A DNA stretch of 64,000 nt from contig CAJFCV020000006.1 of assembly GCA_904066235.2 (NCBI GenBank), forward strand, positions 10,602,001-10,666,000, written 5' to 3'. The notes beneath the pieces were generated by a model, which was not told the DNA's origin, searched no databases, and was given only the letters and a program-made list of their open reading frames with translations. Position 1 is the stretch's first letter. Every line of letters begins with the position of its first letter. Of the stretch, positions 23,682 through 31,158 are shown piece by piece. The DNA comes from Bursaphelenchus xylophilus. Taxonomy: Eukaryota; Nematoda; Chromadorea; Rhabditida; Aphelenchoididae. The position numbers and the translations under genes are program-made.

Positions 23682-23875
23682 ACAAGGGAAGTACTCCAAG
23701 TGCGACGCTCAGATTTTGATGGAACTTGGCACAAATTTAGAATAATTTTTTCTAAGATATATGCGAGAATCCTAGCTCGCGTTTTGCAGAAACAACTGAG
23801 ATTTTTAGGTCGAAAGTCGGCGAAAATTTAGGACTTTTTGCCGAATTTCGGCACGAAAAGTTTCATGTCTGTCTC
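23682..23875. mobile_element. Foldback element copy C, left part, split by the Polinton
   Basis: ACAAGGGAAGTACTCCAAGTG through TTTCATGTCTGTCTC matches copy B until 23875. The match resumes at 41744 (TACCGTAAAGGATAATGTTTC) on the far side of the Polinton and is lost again at about 41785. The Polinton therefore inserted into an existing repeat, which gives an independent check on its exact ends. Confidence 0.9.
23870..23875. repeat. Target-site duplication, left (TGTCTC)
   Basis: TGTCTC directly precedes the left terminus and recurs directly after the right terminus at 41738-41743. Six bp is the usual Polinton duplication length. Copies A and B have one such segment (TATTTC-like) at this site, not two. 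Confidence 0.95.
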
Positions 23876-24555
23876 AGTAGTAATGTAACCACAAAATCGG
23901 CAACTTTTTTTTTTGCCGATTTTGTGGTGTTATGAAAAAAAATGATCGGAGGGATACTGTAGGACTTTTTTTTGAGGGGGGAGGGGGGCGGTGCGTGATT
24001 ATCATATTTATAACTTTTTTTTTGGAGGGTGTATGTTTTTTTGTATGTGGATTTTTAATGTGCTTTTTTAATTATTCCGATGGATTACTGTATTTTTTTT
24101 CTGGGCGGTATGTCTTAAAGAAGATCCGAGAATTGGGTAAAAATCCCACAAAATCTGCAGATATGTTACAACTTTAATGTGTTTTTTAAATGACTCCGTA
24201 GGATTACTGTAGTATTTTGGCGGTATGTCTTAAAGAAGCTAGTGCCCCCCTCGAGAATTGGGTAAAAATCCCACAAATTCTGCAGATATGAGAGGGGCGG
24301 AGCTAAGGGCCTCAAAAATGAGGGCCAGACCTTTTATAGGTAAAAATCCCACAAATTCTGAGGATATGTTATGAGAGGGCGGAGCTTAGGGCCTCAAAAA
24401 TGAGGGCCAGAGCTTTTATAGGCATATATGGTCATAAAAAATATTGTACAGAAAATTTAAAAAAAAGGGGGACGGAGAAAGCCGCACAAAACAAAAACAG
24501 TAAAAATCCCCCAAAATCGACATGAAAAAAGGTAAAAAAACAGAGCGCGAAAAAA
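23876..24555 (+). repeat. Left terminal inverted repeat of the Polinton (680 bp)
   Basis: It matches the reverse complement of 41058-41737. In the parts I compared base by base I saw one mismatch (TCTGAGGAT against TCTGCGGAT near 24362). The outermost part is itself a hairpin: ACCACAAAATCGGCA (23888 onward) pairs with TGCCGATTTTGTGGT around a T10 spacer. The inner half has two roughly 80-bp direct repeats, each with a CTTTTATAGG box (24331, 24413), i.e. TATAAAAG on the minus strand pointing outward, and GGGCCTCAAAAATGAGGGCC palindromes. It ends at ACAGAGCGCGAAAAAA, which is duplicated only on this side. Confidence 0.95.
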
Positions 24556-24669
24556 ACAGAGCGCGAAAAAAACATTCTAAAATTTTGCAATTAAATTAAC
24601 ATAAAATAAAAAACAAAAAAACAAAAAAAATGTAAAAGGAATAAAAAATAATTGTGATTCCAAATAAAT

Positions 24670-25016
24670 ATGTGGAACGGTCGGGTGTTTGAAAAAATAA
24701 ACCCTCCACCGTCATCATGTGGATTATGGCCTAAATGCCCTGAAGGATTCCTGTGTAAAGAATCATATGAGTGAGTTTTGATTACAGCTTTTAATTTTTT
24801 TTTTCTTCTAGTAGAAAGGTTCGACTATGTTTGCCCCGATGGTTAGGATCTGTGGAATCTATTGAATCTTTACCGTCTAATCAATCGATGGTGCCCCAAA
24901 TCTTTTCTCCACAGATAATTGCAGGAACCTCATTGATTTTTGTGATGTGGGGGATTGCATGTCTTCTACTAGGAATCTTTATTGGCCGAAGATCATTTCA
25001 ATATATAAAGTTATAA
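24670..25016 (+). CDS. Small Cys-rich single-TM protein (101 aa, two exons)
   Basis: Exons 24670-24770 and 24812-25016 join in phase across a 41-bp GT-AG intron. The ectodomain has a cysteine cluster (SSCGLWPKCPEGFLCKES, then RLCLPRWLG). It is followed by a spacer, one hydrophobic span (IIAGTSLIFVMWGIACLLLGIFIG) and a basic tail. It resembles the protein at 31159-31473 in length (101 and 104), in the C-x2-C..CLP-R/S-W order and in the single span, so the two are probably paralogues. There is no signal peptide before the cysteines, so topology is uncertain. A virion or cell-membrane role is possible but unproven. It is the first gene inside the left TIR. Confidence 0.7.
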
Positions 25017-25110
25017 AGTAATAAATTTTTTCTTTTTCTGAAAAAATCTGTTGGGTAATTTATTCAAAAAGACACTTTACGGGGGCGGGGCACAAAAACG
25101 GTAAATTGAG

Positions 25111-25120
25111 TATAAAAAGA
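25111..25120 (+). promoter_or_regulatory. TATA box, OB-like gene
   Basis: TATAAAAAGA, 37 nt before the ATG at 25148. Confidence 0.55.
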
Positions 25121-25147
25121 AGTAAGGTAAAAGAGATATTGGTCATA

Positions 25148-25680
25148 ATGATTTCTAAGGACGCAAAGATGGCTAAACTGAGTAAAGAGGAGTAAGTCAG
25201 AGTCTTTAAGGATTTGTAATCAGATTTTGTAGATCCCGAATTATCTACACCCGAAAAGAGGTTGTAAATGGTAGAACACGAGAAGTTGTCCTTATTTTCG
25301 TTGATAACGAAGAGAATTCCCACAGCCTAAAATTAATTGGAGAAAAGGCGGAAAAGTATGAGAATTTGGAGAGAGGACAAATCGTGATTATCAGGAATAC
25401 AAGCATCAATCCCAAGCCTACAATTATGTTTACGCACACGGAGCTCCCAGAAACTACAATCATATCCCCAACTGAAAAACCAAAACCGAATCTAGAGGAT
25501 TTTCTCCAACCTCTGCCAGCTCCAAAGACCCCTAGCAAAAAAGACGAGCTCGTCCAGACTCTGCCAACTCCAAAGACTCCTCGCAAAAGACGCCAACTTG
25601 ATAGCACAACTCCCTTTACCCAGCCGTTTGAAGAAGGACTCGAACCTCCCAATAAATTAAACAAAAGATTATTTGATTAA
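25148..25680 (+). CDS. OB-fold-like protein, probable ssDNA-binding role (163 aa)
   Basis: Exons 25148-25191 and 25233-25680 join in phase across a 41-bp intron. Residues about 15-75 form a short beta-rich domain (REVVLIFVDNEENSHSLKLI, then YENLERGQIVIIRNT). The remainder is a Pro/Lys/Thr-rich tail with two near-identical PKTPxKK/R segments and a KRRQ stretch that may be a nuclear signal. The order of a beta pair, EN-x2-x-G-x-I-x2-I-x-N, and P-x-hydrophobic matches the protein at 40131-40858 position for position, so these are paralogues at opposite ends of the element. The OB-fold and ssDNA-binding reading is structural inference; no catalytic motif is present. Confidence 0.65.
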
Positions 25681-25686
25681 TCAAAA

Positions 25687-25696
25687 TCTATAAAAG
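25687..25696 (+). promoter_or_regulatory. TATA box, packaging ATPase gene
   Basis: TCTATAAAAG, with TATAAA 45 nt before the ATG at 25734. Confidence 0.6.
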
Positions 25697-25733
25697 AATT
25701 GTTAAAACATAAGTAGTAAATAAAAGCGAAAAA

Positions 25734-26363
25734 ATGATTGTCGAAGAGAAAGATTTGAGATTTAAACACCCTTGCGCTATTTTAACCAGTGGCCCATCGT
25801 CTTCGGGGAAGTCTAGTTTTGTGATTAAGCTTCTTGAAAACATAGATTCGCTTTTATCACCAGAACCAAAAGAAATTGTTTATTGTTATGGAGAATTTGG
25901 CACTCATATATTAACGCTGGAAAGTATGGGAGTAAAAACGTATAGTGGAACCCCCGATGATGACCTATTAAAACAACAAAGGAAGCCATTTCTGTTAGTG
26001 CTTGATGATCTAACTAGTAGTGTGGGAGAGACTTGGCTAGAGGACGTTTTCACAAAGAGATCTCATCACAATGACTTTTCTGTTATTTTCATAACACAAA
26101 ATGCATTCGACAAAAAACTTCGTGTTCCCCGAATTAATTCACAGTATTTGATTCTAATGAAAGCTCCGAACGCCTCATTACAAATCCGAACATTGGGGTC
26201 CCAACTGTTTCCCAAAACAAAAGGGTTTTATGATGCATATTGCGACGCGACGGCAATTCCGTATCAATACTTATTAATAGATCTTCACCCTACAACTCCA
26301 AATCACCTGCGTCTCAGGGCGAACATCTTTCCAGGCGAAATTCAGACGGTTTATAAGTTATAA
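25734..26363 (+). CDS. ATP: Virus-type DNA packaging ATPase (FtsK/HerA, A32-like), 209 aa
   Basis: Single exon. The Walker A motif GPSSSGKSSF is at residues 20-29, Walker B LLVLDDL near 87-93, and a sensor-like FITQN at 119-123, in the arrangement of Polinton and NCLDV A32-type ATPases. Length and context match other Polinton ATPases, which are thought to pump element DNA into capsids. The start is the first ATG after a TATA box. A short gap and a further TATA box separate it from the next gene on the same strand. All catalytic residues expected from the family are present, so it looks functional. Confidence 0.93.
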   Translation: MIVEEKDLRFKHPCAILTSGPSSSGKSSFVIKLLENIDSLLSPEPKEIVYCYGEFGTHILTLESMGVKTYSGTPDDDLLKQQRKPFLLVLDDLTSSVGETWLEDVFTKRSHHNDFSVIFITQNAFDKKLRVPRINSQYLILMKAPNASLQIRTLGSQLFPKTKGFYDAYCDATAIPYQYLLIDLHPTTPNHLRLRANIFPGEIQTVYKL

Positions 26364-26367
26364 AAAG
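26359..26367 (+). promoter_or_regulatory. TATA box, small basic protein gene
   Basis: TATAAAAAG overlaps the ATPase stop codon and lies 40 nt before the ATG at 26399. Confidence 0.55.
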
Positions 26368-26398
26368 ACCATAAATACAGAAGTGTTTACCATCAGTA

Positions 26399-26716
26399 AT
26401 GTCTAGCCATTTGAAATTTTTAAAATCTTTGTCATCTATAAAAAGCGAGAGAAAAAGGAGGGAATTTGTAGACAATTTGGAAAAAAAGCAAATAGAGTTT
26501 TTAGTTGAAATTTGTTATAATTTATTGAAGGGTAACATAAAATTGACCAAAAAACAGAAAGAACGTTTATTGCCTTACGCAGATTTCATAAGGGCAGTTG
26601 CCAAGAAAAGAAGTACAAACGGAGCGAAAAAAATACTCCAAAAAGGCTCCGGAATTCCGTTTGCTGCTTTCATTATACCTGCAGTCTTGGAACTGACTAA
26701 AAGACTGTTGCAATGA
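26399..26716 (+). CDS. Small basic Polinton protein with hydrophobic C-terminus (105 aa)
   Basis: Lys/Arg-rich throughout, with a conserved-looking core (CYNLLKGNIKLTKKQKERLLPY). It is followed by KKILQKGSGIPFAAF and a hydrophobic tail. Small proteins with an NxLxGNIxLsxKQKxxL core and a GG/GSG-hydrophobic end recur in animal Polintons and adintoviruses, where a virion-core role has been suggested; I use that as family knowledge. The G-S-G before the hydrophobic tail could be a site for the element protease. Its stop overlaps the start of the next gene (ATGA at 26713-26716), suggesting coupled or shared-transcript expression. Confidence 0.75.
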   Translation: MSSHLKFLKSLSSIKSERKRREFVDNLEKKQIEFLVEICYNLLKGNIKLTKKQKERLLPYADFIRAVAKKRSTNGAKKILQKGSGIPFAAFIIPAVLELTKRLLQ

Positions 26717-27573
26717 AAAAATTTTTTTTGGTGCCTCAAGATCTTTATGAGGGCTTTATGAAGGGAGTTTCTCTTGACAATTTTTCCGACAAGATTGTAG
26801 ACAGTGTTATGGCTGATAAAAAAATGAATTCCTCAAAAAAGAATTTTTTGTTGAATCAGAGACTTCCAGGATTTTTGAAGCATAAAAAAATCATTGAGTC
26901 AAAGCCTGTTAAAGTAGAATTAACTAATGGAACTATTGCTACCAAAATTAACGAAAATTTGGTTGAAAATTCAGCTGAGGAAACTGTATTACCTAATCTT
27001 ATTCCTCAGAAGATAGCTCAGACAGAAAATCTTGAATCTGAACTCATAACAACTCGAGAGCAGTCATTAAGAACTCCAGAACGCGTTGAATTTGAACCCT
27101 CGGTTAGACCCCAAACACCAGAAAACCTTGCACCCTCAACTTCAACTCCAATCAGTCGATTTGGTACCAATCTTCAAAAACAAGATCGGAAAAGCGCCTA
27201 CAATGCTTTGCTAGGTCAACTAAAAGCAAATGCCAGAGATTTTGGTTTATCCCCAAAAGGGAGAATTTCGAAGCCTAACAATAATGGATGGTATGGACAT
27301 AGTAATTGGAGAGCCGTAATGAGCAAATGGCTAAACGAAGGCCAAGGTCAAAATATAAGTGGTGAGGATACTCTAATGAAACGCTTACAAAATGACAAAA
27401 GGACCAGCCATCATTTGGAGACATTGCTACGCCTCAATAGCCCCCCAATGCGCCTTAAAAAAAATCAGCTAGGAAATGGATTAAAAATAAATGACTGGAA
27501 AAAAATATGTAAGTCTATAAATACATTTTACTTATCTTGCTTATTTACAAAAAAAAAAAATGTATTTGCCTGA
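26713..27573 (+). CDS. Conserved Polinton protein of unknown function (286 aa)
   Basis: The protein starts MKKFFLVPQDLYEGF, a beginning shared by an unnamed protein common in Polintons. A Pro/Thr/Glu-rich low-complexity middle (about 90-150) is followed by a compact C-terminal region with WYGHSNWRAVMSKWL (about 195-209). Its ATG overlaps the previous stop codon. Near the 3' end there is a GTAAGTC donor-like site (27509), and the TATA box of the next gene lies inside the ORF tail, so the last 20 or so residues are uncertain; splicing could end the protein near residue 265. No enzymatic motif is seen. A structural or core role is inferred only from position. Confidence 0.75.
   Translation: MKKFFLVPQDLYEGFMKGVSLDNFSDKIVDSVMADKKMNSSKKNFLLNQRLPGFLKHKKIIESKPVKVELTNGTIATKINENLVENSAEETVLPNLIPQKIAQTENLESELITTREQSLRTPERVEFEPSVRPQTPENLAPSTSTPISRFGTNLQKQDRKSAYNALLGQLKANARDFGLSPKGRISKPNNNGWYGHSNWRAVMSKWLNEGQGQNISGEDTLMKRLQNDKRTSHHLETLLRLNSPPMRLKKNQLGNGLKINDWKKICKSINTFYLSCLFTKKKNVFA
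27514..27523 (+). promoter_or_regulatory. TATA box, TM protein and protease
   Basis: TCTATAAATA, with TATAAA 44 nt before the ATG at 27560 and inside the end of the preceding ORF. Confidence 0.55.
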
Positions 27574-27745
27574 AATCCCTAATCAGTGTGGGAAATATTC
27601 TGACTTTATCTTTTGCTTCCTTTACATTGGTTCACTACTAGGATTTTTTAGCATTTTTGCTCTGAAAAAACTCCCAAGTTATGGACGAAAGGCAGATTCG
27701 GAAGATAATGAGAACCCACCCTCTAACCAGAACCAACTTCATTGA
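27560..27745 (+). CDS. Small TM protein overlapping the protease gene (61 aa)
   Basis: The ORF has a proper ATG directly after an A-run and a TATA box at the usual distance. It encodes one hydrophobic span (FIFCFLYIGSLLGFFSIFAL) followed by a basic/acidic tail. Its last 65 nt overlap the protease start in another frame. I do not recognise it. It may be a real membrane protein, or a leader ORF or spliced-out region ahead of the protease. Confidence 0.45.
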   Translation: MYLPEIPNQCGKYSDFIFCFLYIGSLLGFFSIFALKKLPSYGRKADSEDNENPPSNQNQLH

Positions 27746-28118
27746 AGTTTTATCAATTGATGAAGTAGAGATACCCCGAAAACTTCCAGCATCATACATA
27801 ATTAATACAGATCCCTCGACTAAACCTGGTAGTCATTGGACCGCACTTTTTTTTCAGCAATCTCTTGAAAAACCCCTCTTTTTCGATTCCTTTGCATGCC
27901 CCCCTCCCCATCAGATTTCTAATATTTTTCCGAATGTAATCAAATGGACAATCCCTGTTCAAGGCATTTTTTCGGATGTTTGTGGACATTATTGTATTTT
28001 GTTTATCTATCTACACAGTCTTGGTTTATCAAACCACGAAATTGCTTTGAAACTCTCAAAAATCGATGATAAAAACATGAAATCAATAATTAAATCTATA
28101 TTAACAATAGAACAATAA
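27681..28118 (+). CDS. PRO: Adenain-like cysteine protease (145 aa)
   Basis: It shows the Polinton PRO triad in order: His52 in GSHWTAL, Asp69 in LFFDSF, and Cys101 in SDVCGHYC. The H-W, F-D-S and C-G-x-Y-C contexts match the adenovirus protease/Ulp1 fold. The role is capsid maturation by cleavage of virion precursors. It has no TATA box of its own and begins inside the preceding small ORF, so it may be translated from the same transcript. Length is normal for Polinton proteases and no residue of the triad is missing. Confidence 0.92.
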   Translation: MDERQIRKIMRTHPLTRTNFIEVLSIDEVEIPRKLPASYIINTDPSTKPGSHWTALFFQQSLEKPLFFDSFACPPPHQISNIFPNVIKWTIPVQGIFSDVCGHYCILFIYLHSLGLSNHEIALKLSKIDDKNMKSIIKSILTIEQ

Positions 28119-28204
28119 ATAAGATATAGTGACAAGTATCGGCAAAACTTGTTGTATATTTTCAAAAAAAAAATACGTTATTGTTTCAATTGTTTATTAA
28201 CGAA
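28119..28204. other. Convergent intergenic gap in the Polinton
   Basis: A short AT-rich space between the protease (+) and the PAZ-like gene (-). It contains CAAGTATCGGCAAAACTTG, a small hairpin that could act in 3' end formation for both. Confidence 0.4.
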
Positions 28205-28555
28205 TCAAATAACAGAAATAAGCTCCAAGGGGTACGCATTGTAAGAATTTCCCTCGCGAATTTGTAGGCAGTTTAAGGTGAAATAAGTGATTACTTTTCG
28301 ATGTTTGACGTAGTAGAATTGCCTCAGATTGATGTCGAGATACCCATTATATGCAGGATATCGGTTGGACCCCAAGACCGTAAAATTAACGAACGTGACT
28401 GGCAGGGGTCTAGGAACTCCATAATTAGTCATCAGTTTTAGGTTTTTAATTTCCTTTAAAATCTCGGCTCTGGAGTGACGGTCAAAGATGAGTTCCTTCA
28501 GTCCTAAGACATCAATTTCGTATTTTTCACACAAATATTGGAGAAGAGTAGGCAT
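28205..28555 (-). CDS. PAZ-like Argonaute fragment (116 aa)
   Basis: The first ATG is at 28555; the frame also runs open slightly upstream. By eye the protein follows the PAZ region of Argonautes. A helix-rich lead (LLQYLCEKYEIDVLGL) is followed by ILKEIKNLKLMTNYG, which corresponds to the KEIKGLKI..THCG segment. Then come a variable loop with YPA, a YYV..H stretch, and the diagnostic end TYFTLNCLQI...YNAYPLELISV, matching YF...PCLQV...YLPLEV. About ten residues before CLQ look deleted, and no PIWI, MID or N domain is present. It is an isolated PAZ, not an active slicer. The gene is adjacent to the TBP gene on the same strand. Binding of small-RNA 3' ends as an antisilencing decoy is inference. 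The alternative is an unrelated protein with chance similarity. Confidence 0.55.
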   Translation of the reverse strand: MPTLLQYLCEKYEIDVLGLKELIFDRHSRAEILKEIKNLKLMTNYGVPRPLPVTFVNFTVLGSNRYPAYNGYLDINLRQFYYVKHRKVITYFTLNCLQIREGNSYNAYPLELISVI

Positions 28556-28647
28556 TATTGCAGGCAAATTAGAAAAAAATTTATTGATCCGAGAAAAAAC
28601 AAAAAGTTACGACAAAGTGAATAACAAAAGGCGAAGACTGCGTGGGG

Positions 28648-28657
28648 CTTTTATAGA
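28648..28657 (-). promoter_or_regulatory. TATA box, PAZ-like gene
   Basis: On the minus strand TCTATAAAAG, about 100 nt before the ATG, longer than for other genes. It abuts the 3' end of the TBP gene. Confidence 0.5.
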
Positions 28658-28662
28658 TATAT

Positions 28663-29263
28663 TTATTTGGAAGAGGCCTCCAGCTTTGGAAGAATTTTGT
28701 GAAGACAAATTCGAAAGTCCGTGTCATATTTTGCCCCAGTCATGACCAGTTTACCAGAAGTGAAGACCAACACTGTGATTTTTGGGCGTAATAGTCGCAT
28801 GTTTAGACCCGGAAAAATCTCAGGTTCATAAAAACATTGAACGCGGTCCAAGTCATACAGCTTTGTTAAGTTAATCTTTTTTCCAAAATTAAATGAAGAA
28901 ACAATATTTTGCACTTGGAACTTGCTGTATTTTACATCGAAATCCAAATACTTTTTGACGTCCTCAAATGATTGCCTTTAAAAGTTTTTTGTCGTTCTAA
29001 ACAGTTTCCTTACCTGCTCTGGGTGACATTTTTACAGCCCGTTGACACCATTTTGCCGGACTTGAATACCAAGACAGTAGAGTAGCCCATTTTTATAATA
29101 ACCGCACCAAATTTTTCAGGGTTATATTTTACTTCCGGATGTCCTTGTTTAATCTTTAACAAATCGACTTTGCCATCTTAAAACATTTTATTATTTTTAT
29201 AATTTTTTTCTTACTCGAGGATACTGTAGCAATAATATTTTGAATAATATAACGACCTTCCAT
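28663..29263 (-). CDS. TBP: TATA-binding protein encoded by the Polinton (174 aa, three exons)
   Basis: Exons 29263-29215, 29176-29014 and 28975-28663 join in phase across introns of 38 bp. The product is the bare TBP core with two pseudo-repeats. Repeat 1 has IIQNIIATVSS, KYNPEKFGAVIIKM and LVFKSGKMVSTGCK. Repeat 2 has VQNIVSSF, YEPEIFPGLNMRLLRPK and LVFTSGKLVMTGAK. Both minor-groove asparagines (Q-N) and all four intercalating phenylalanines (KF-GAV, VF-KSG, IF-PGL, VF-TSG) known from TBP-TATA structures are kept. There is no N-terminal extension, unlike host TBP. The predicted role is recognition of the TATA boxes that precede most genes of this element. Host capture or descent from a viral TBP are both possible. 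It could alternatively be a TBP-like factor (TRF) in origin. Confidence 0.92.
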
Positions 29264-29283
29264 GACCTAAGCAAAAAAATAGA

Positions 29284-30620
29284 CTAAGCTGAAATATCGG
29301 TGGACAAATTTCTTTGAGAGTCGATCATAAGGCACGAGTCCATTTCGGACTCTACAATAAGAATATAACCCTCAGAGGGTACGGGCTTCGAAAATCGAAT
29401 ATTGACGCTTGTGGCACCTCTTCTTATTAGATCAAAAGAATTCATATCTTCTTGATTTGTAGTCATGTTGAATACATAAATTGCATGGCCTTCTTTGAAC
29501 ATCTCCCGGGTGATACAGTTGGAATGGCTTGAGAAAGCGAAACTTAAATTATCTTGGAGATCATAGTATGCCCTGAGATAACAGTTAGTTTCATAATTCA
29601 GCTCGTAAGGAGCGTTGGGATAATTGAGCCCTCCAGCTGATAAAGTTATTGACCTCACGTGTGCATTAATGAAATTAAAAGGTGATTTTTTCGACTCTGA
29701 GTTAAACGAATTATTGCTAACGATACCCAAGACTACTCTTCGGGGAACCTGTTCAGTGAATAAGGTAGTAGAAAATTCGGTCTGGTTTGGAGAAATGAAG
29801 TAGTGTTTCATTTCTGAGCGCTTCATTGGATACATAGCAGGATTTTTTAGAAGGGTGTTGTTTAACCCCACATTTACTCCATCATTTAGCTCGAGACTCT
29901 TTGTGTAAAATTTACAATCTGTTATTACGAGCCGATAATCATTTTCATCATGAATTTCAAGACAAAACGCCTCTCTGTGAGGCATGATTTCGACTTCGAG
30001 CTGTAAAAAAAACTTTTTGGACATTTGCTTTAGAACGTTACCTGCATATGATTGAGTAAATACAAAGGTTGTTGGAATAAATTGGCAAATATTTTTGTAA
30101 TAAATTGGGCTTTTCCATCCAAAAACAATGAACGGCGTGATTTAAAACCTGAATCTTCGCTGTTATCAATTTTCTCGGAAAATTTCCACCCAATACATCC
30201 AAGATGTGTTTCCAACGAATCTCGAGGGAATGTCAGAATACAATCCCAATACGTTTTGAAACTCTGCATAGAATTTGAATTGTAAATTTCTTGGCCATTT
30301 AACAAAATTTTCATATTTGCTATATATGTGGCTCCTAACCCCTGGATTACACTAACTTTGTCGGTGTCTTCAATTTTCACCCATTTATCATCGTCGCTTT
30401 TTTTCTGGAGTTTAAATGTAGTCATTAGATATGATTTGCTGAGATCCAAGTATCCGGATCCTGAGTCTATCCGGAAACGGTATGGAGCAGTTTCGATAGG
30501 ATTCAATGTCAGATTCTCATTGTATTGAGATCGACAGGCAGAGATATTAGTTTCAGGTAGATTGAATAAGTTTAAGGCTGAGGTTACAGTCTCCGAACTT
30601 TTGGCATCAATTTTCTTCAT
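29284..30620 (-). CDS. MCP: Polinton major capsid protein (431 aa, two exons)
   Basis: Exons 30620-30042 and 30000-29284 join in phase across a 41-bp GT-AG intron. The sequence is beta-rich and of the type widely annotated in animals as F54H12.2-like, which is the Polinton major capsid family (double jelly roll). Recognisable blocks are YRFRIDSGSGYLDLSKSYL near the N-terminus, ATYIANMKILLNGQEIYNS, SFKTYWDCIL, YPMKRSEMKHYFI, RRVVLGIV and NGVNVGL-type loops. It forms the trimeric capsomers of a putative virion. A TATA box precedes it by about 41 nt. The 20-nt gap to the TBP start downstream is very tight. No internal stop is seen. Confidence 0.9.
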
Positions 30621-30653
30621 GATTTATCAACATTTAATTAGAGTTTATTAGAG

Positions 30654-30663
30654 TATTTATAGA
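30654..30663 (-). promoter_or_regulatory. TATA box, major capsid gene
   Basis: Minus strand TCTATAAATA, with TATAAA 41 nt before the ATG at 30620. Confidence 0.6.
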
Positions 30664-30691
30664 CATAACGCTTATTTTCAAGTAATTTAAT

Positions 30692-31093
30692 TTATTGGCG
30701 TATTGGACCCAAGGCATCATTTCTTTTCTTGATATTTCTCTTAACTTTTTTCACACCTCCTCCATGCTGTAAATAACGGTTCGTATTCTTTCGCAAAATA
30801 TTTTTGGCTCCTTTCTTCAAATTATTTGAGAGGGCGTCGCGAACACTTGACTCGCGGGACAAGTCGTCTAATATTCTCCCTCCAGTGGCCAATGTTTCTT
30901 TTCCAATATCTTGTCCAACTGATTTTAAGACTGGTGATAAAAACCTCCAAAAAGAACTTAATACATTACCCAGTCCGCGACCATTTTGGGGTCTTCCAAA
31001 TCCTCGTTGTAAAATTTGGCCCTCAAAGAAATTTCCACCTCCAACTTGAAAAAAATTATATGTTTTTGATGTATCAAAATTTACATGTACCAT
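30692..31093 (-). CDS. Polinton minor virion protein, adenovirus pVI-like (133 aa)
   Basis: Single exon. The N-terminal VGGGNFFEG is followed by a QRGFGRPQNGRGLGNVLSSF block and RFLSPVLKSVGQDIGKETLATGGRIL, an amphipathic helix pattern. The C-terminus is Lys/Arg/Asn-rich with a GGGVKKVKR stretch. The order G-rich start, QRG-G-G, amphipathic helix (lxPxxKxxgxxxGkexLxxG) and basic tail is shared by a small protein found in most animal Polintons and adintoviruses and compared with adenovirus membrane-lytic pVI. That role is family inference. The two Gly-rich sites are candidate maturation cleavage sites for the element protease. Confidence 0.75.
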   Translation of the reverse strand: MVHVNFDTSKTYNFFQVGGGNFFEGQILQRGFGRPQNGRGLGNVLSSFWRFLSPVLKSVGQDIGKETLATGGRILDDLSRESSVRDALSNNLKKGAKNILRKNTNRYLQHGGGVKKVKRNIKKRNDALGPIRQ

Positions 31094-31098
31094 TTTTA

Positions 31099-31108
31099 TC
31101 TATAAATA
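31099..31108 (+). promoter_or_regulatory. TATA box, second Cys-rich TM gene
   Basis: TCTATAAATA in the 65-bp divergent spacer, with TATAAA 58 nt before the ATG at 31159. Confidence 0.55.
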
Positions 31109-31136
31109 GATACTAATATAGCTCTCTATTTGCACA

Positions 31137-31144
31137 TATTTATA
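31137..31144 (-). promoter_or_regulatory. TATA box, pVI-like gene
   Basis: Minus strand TATAAATA, 51 nt before the ATG at 31093. It lies on the far side of the opposing gene's TATA box, so the two divergent promoters cross. Confidence 0.55.
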
Positions 31145-31158
31145 AACTTTTTGTAGCT

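Noticed and set aside
23932..24177. 81-codon ORF in each TIR (also 41436-41681)
   Set aside because: It lies wholly in the terminal repeat, is dominated by Gly/Phe runs from G- and T-tracts, and has no motif or promoter at the usual spacing. The sequence is better explained by TIR structure.
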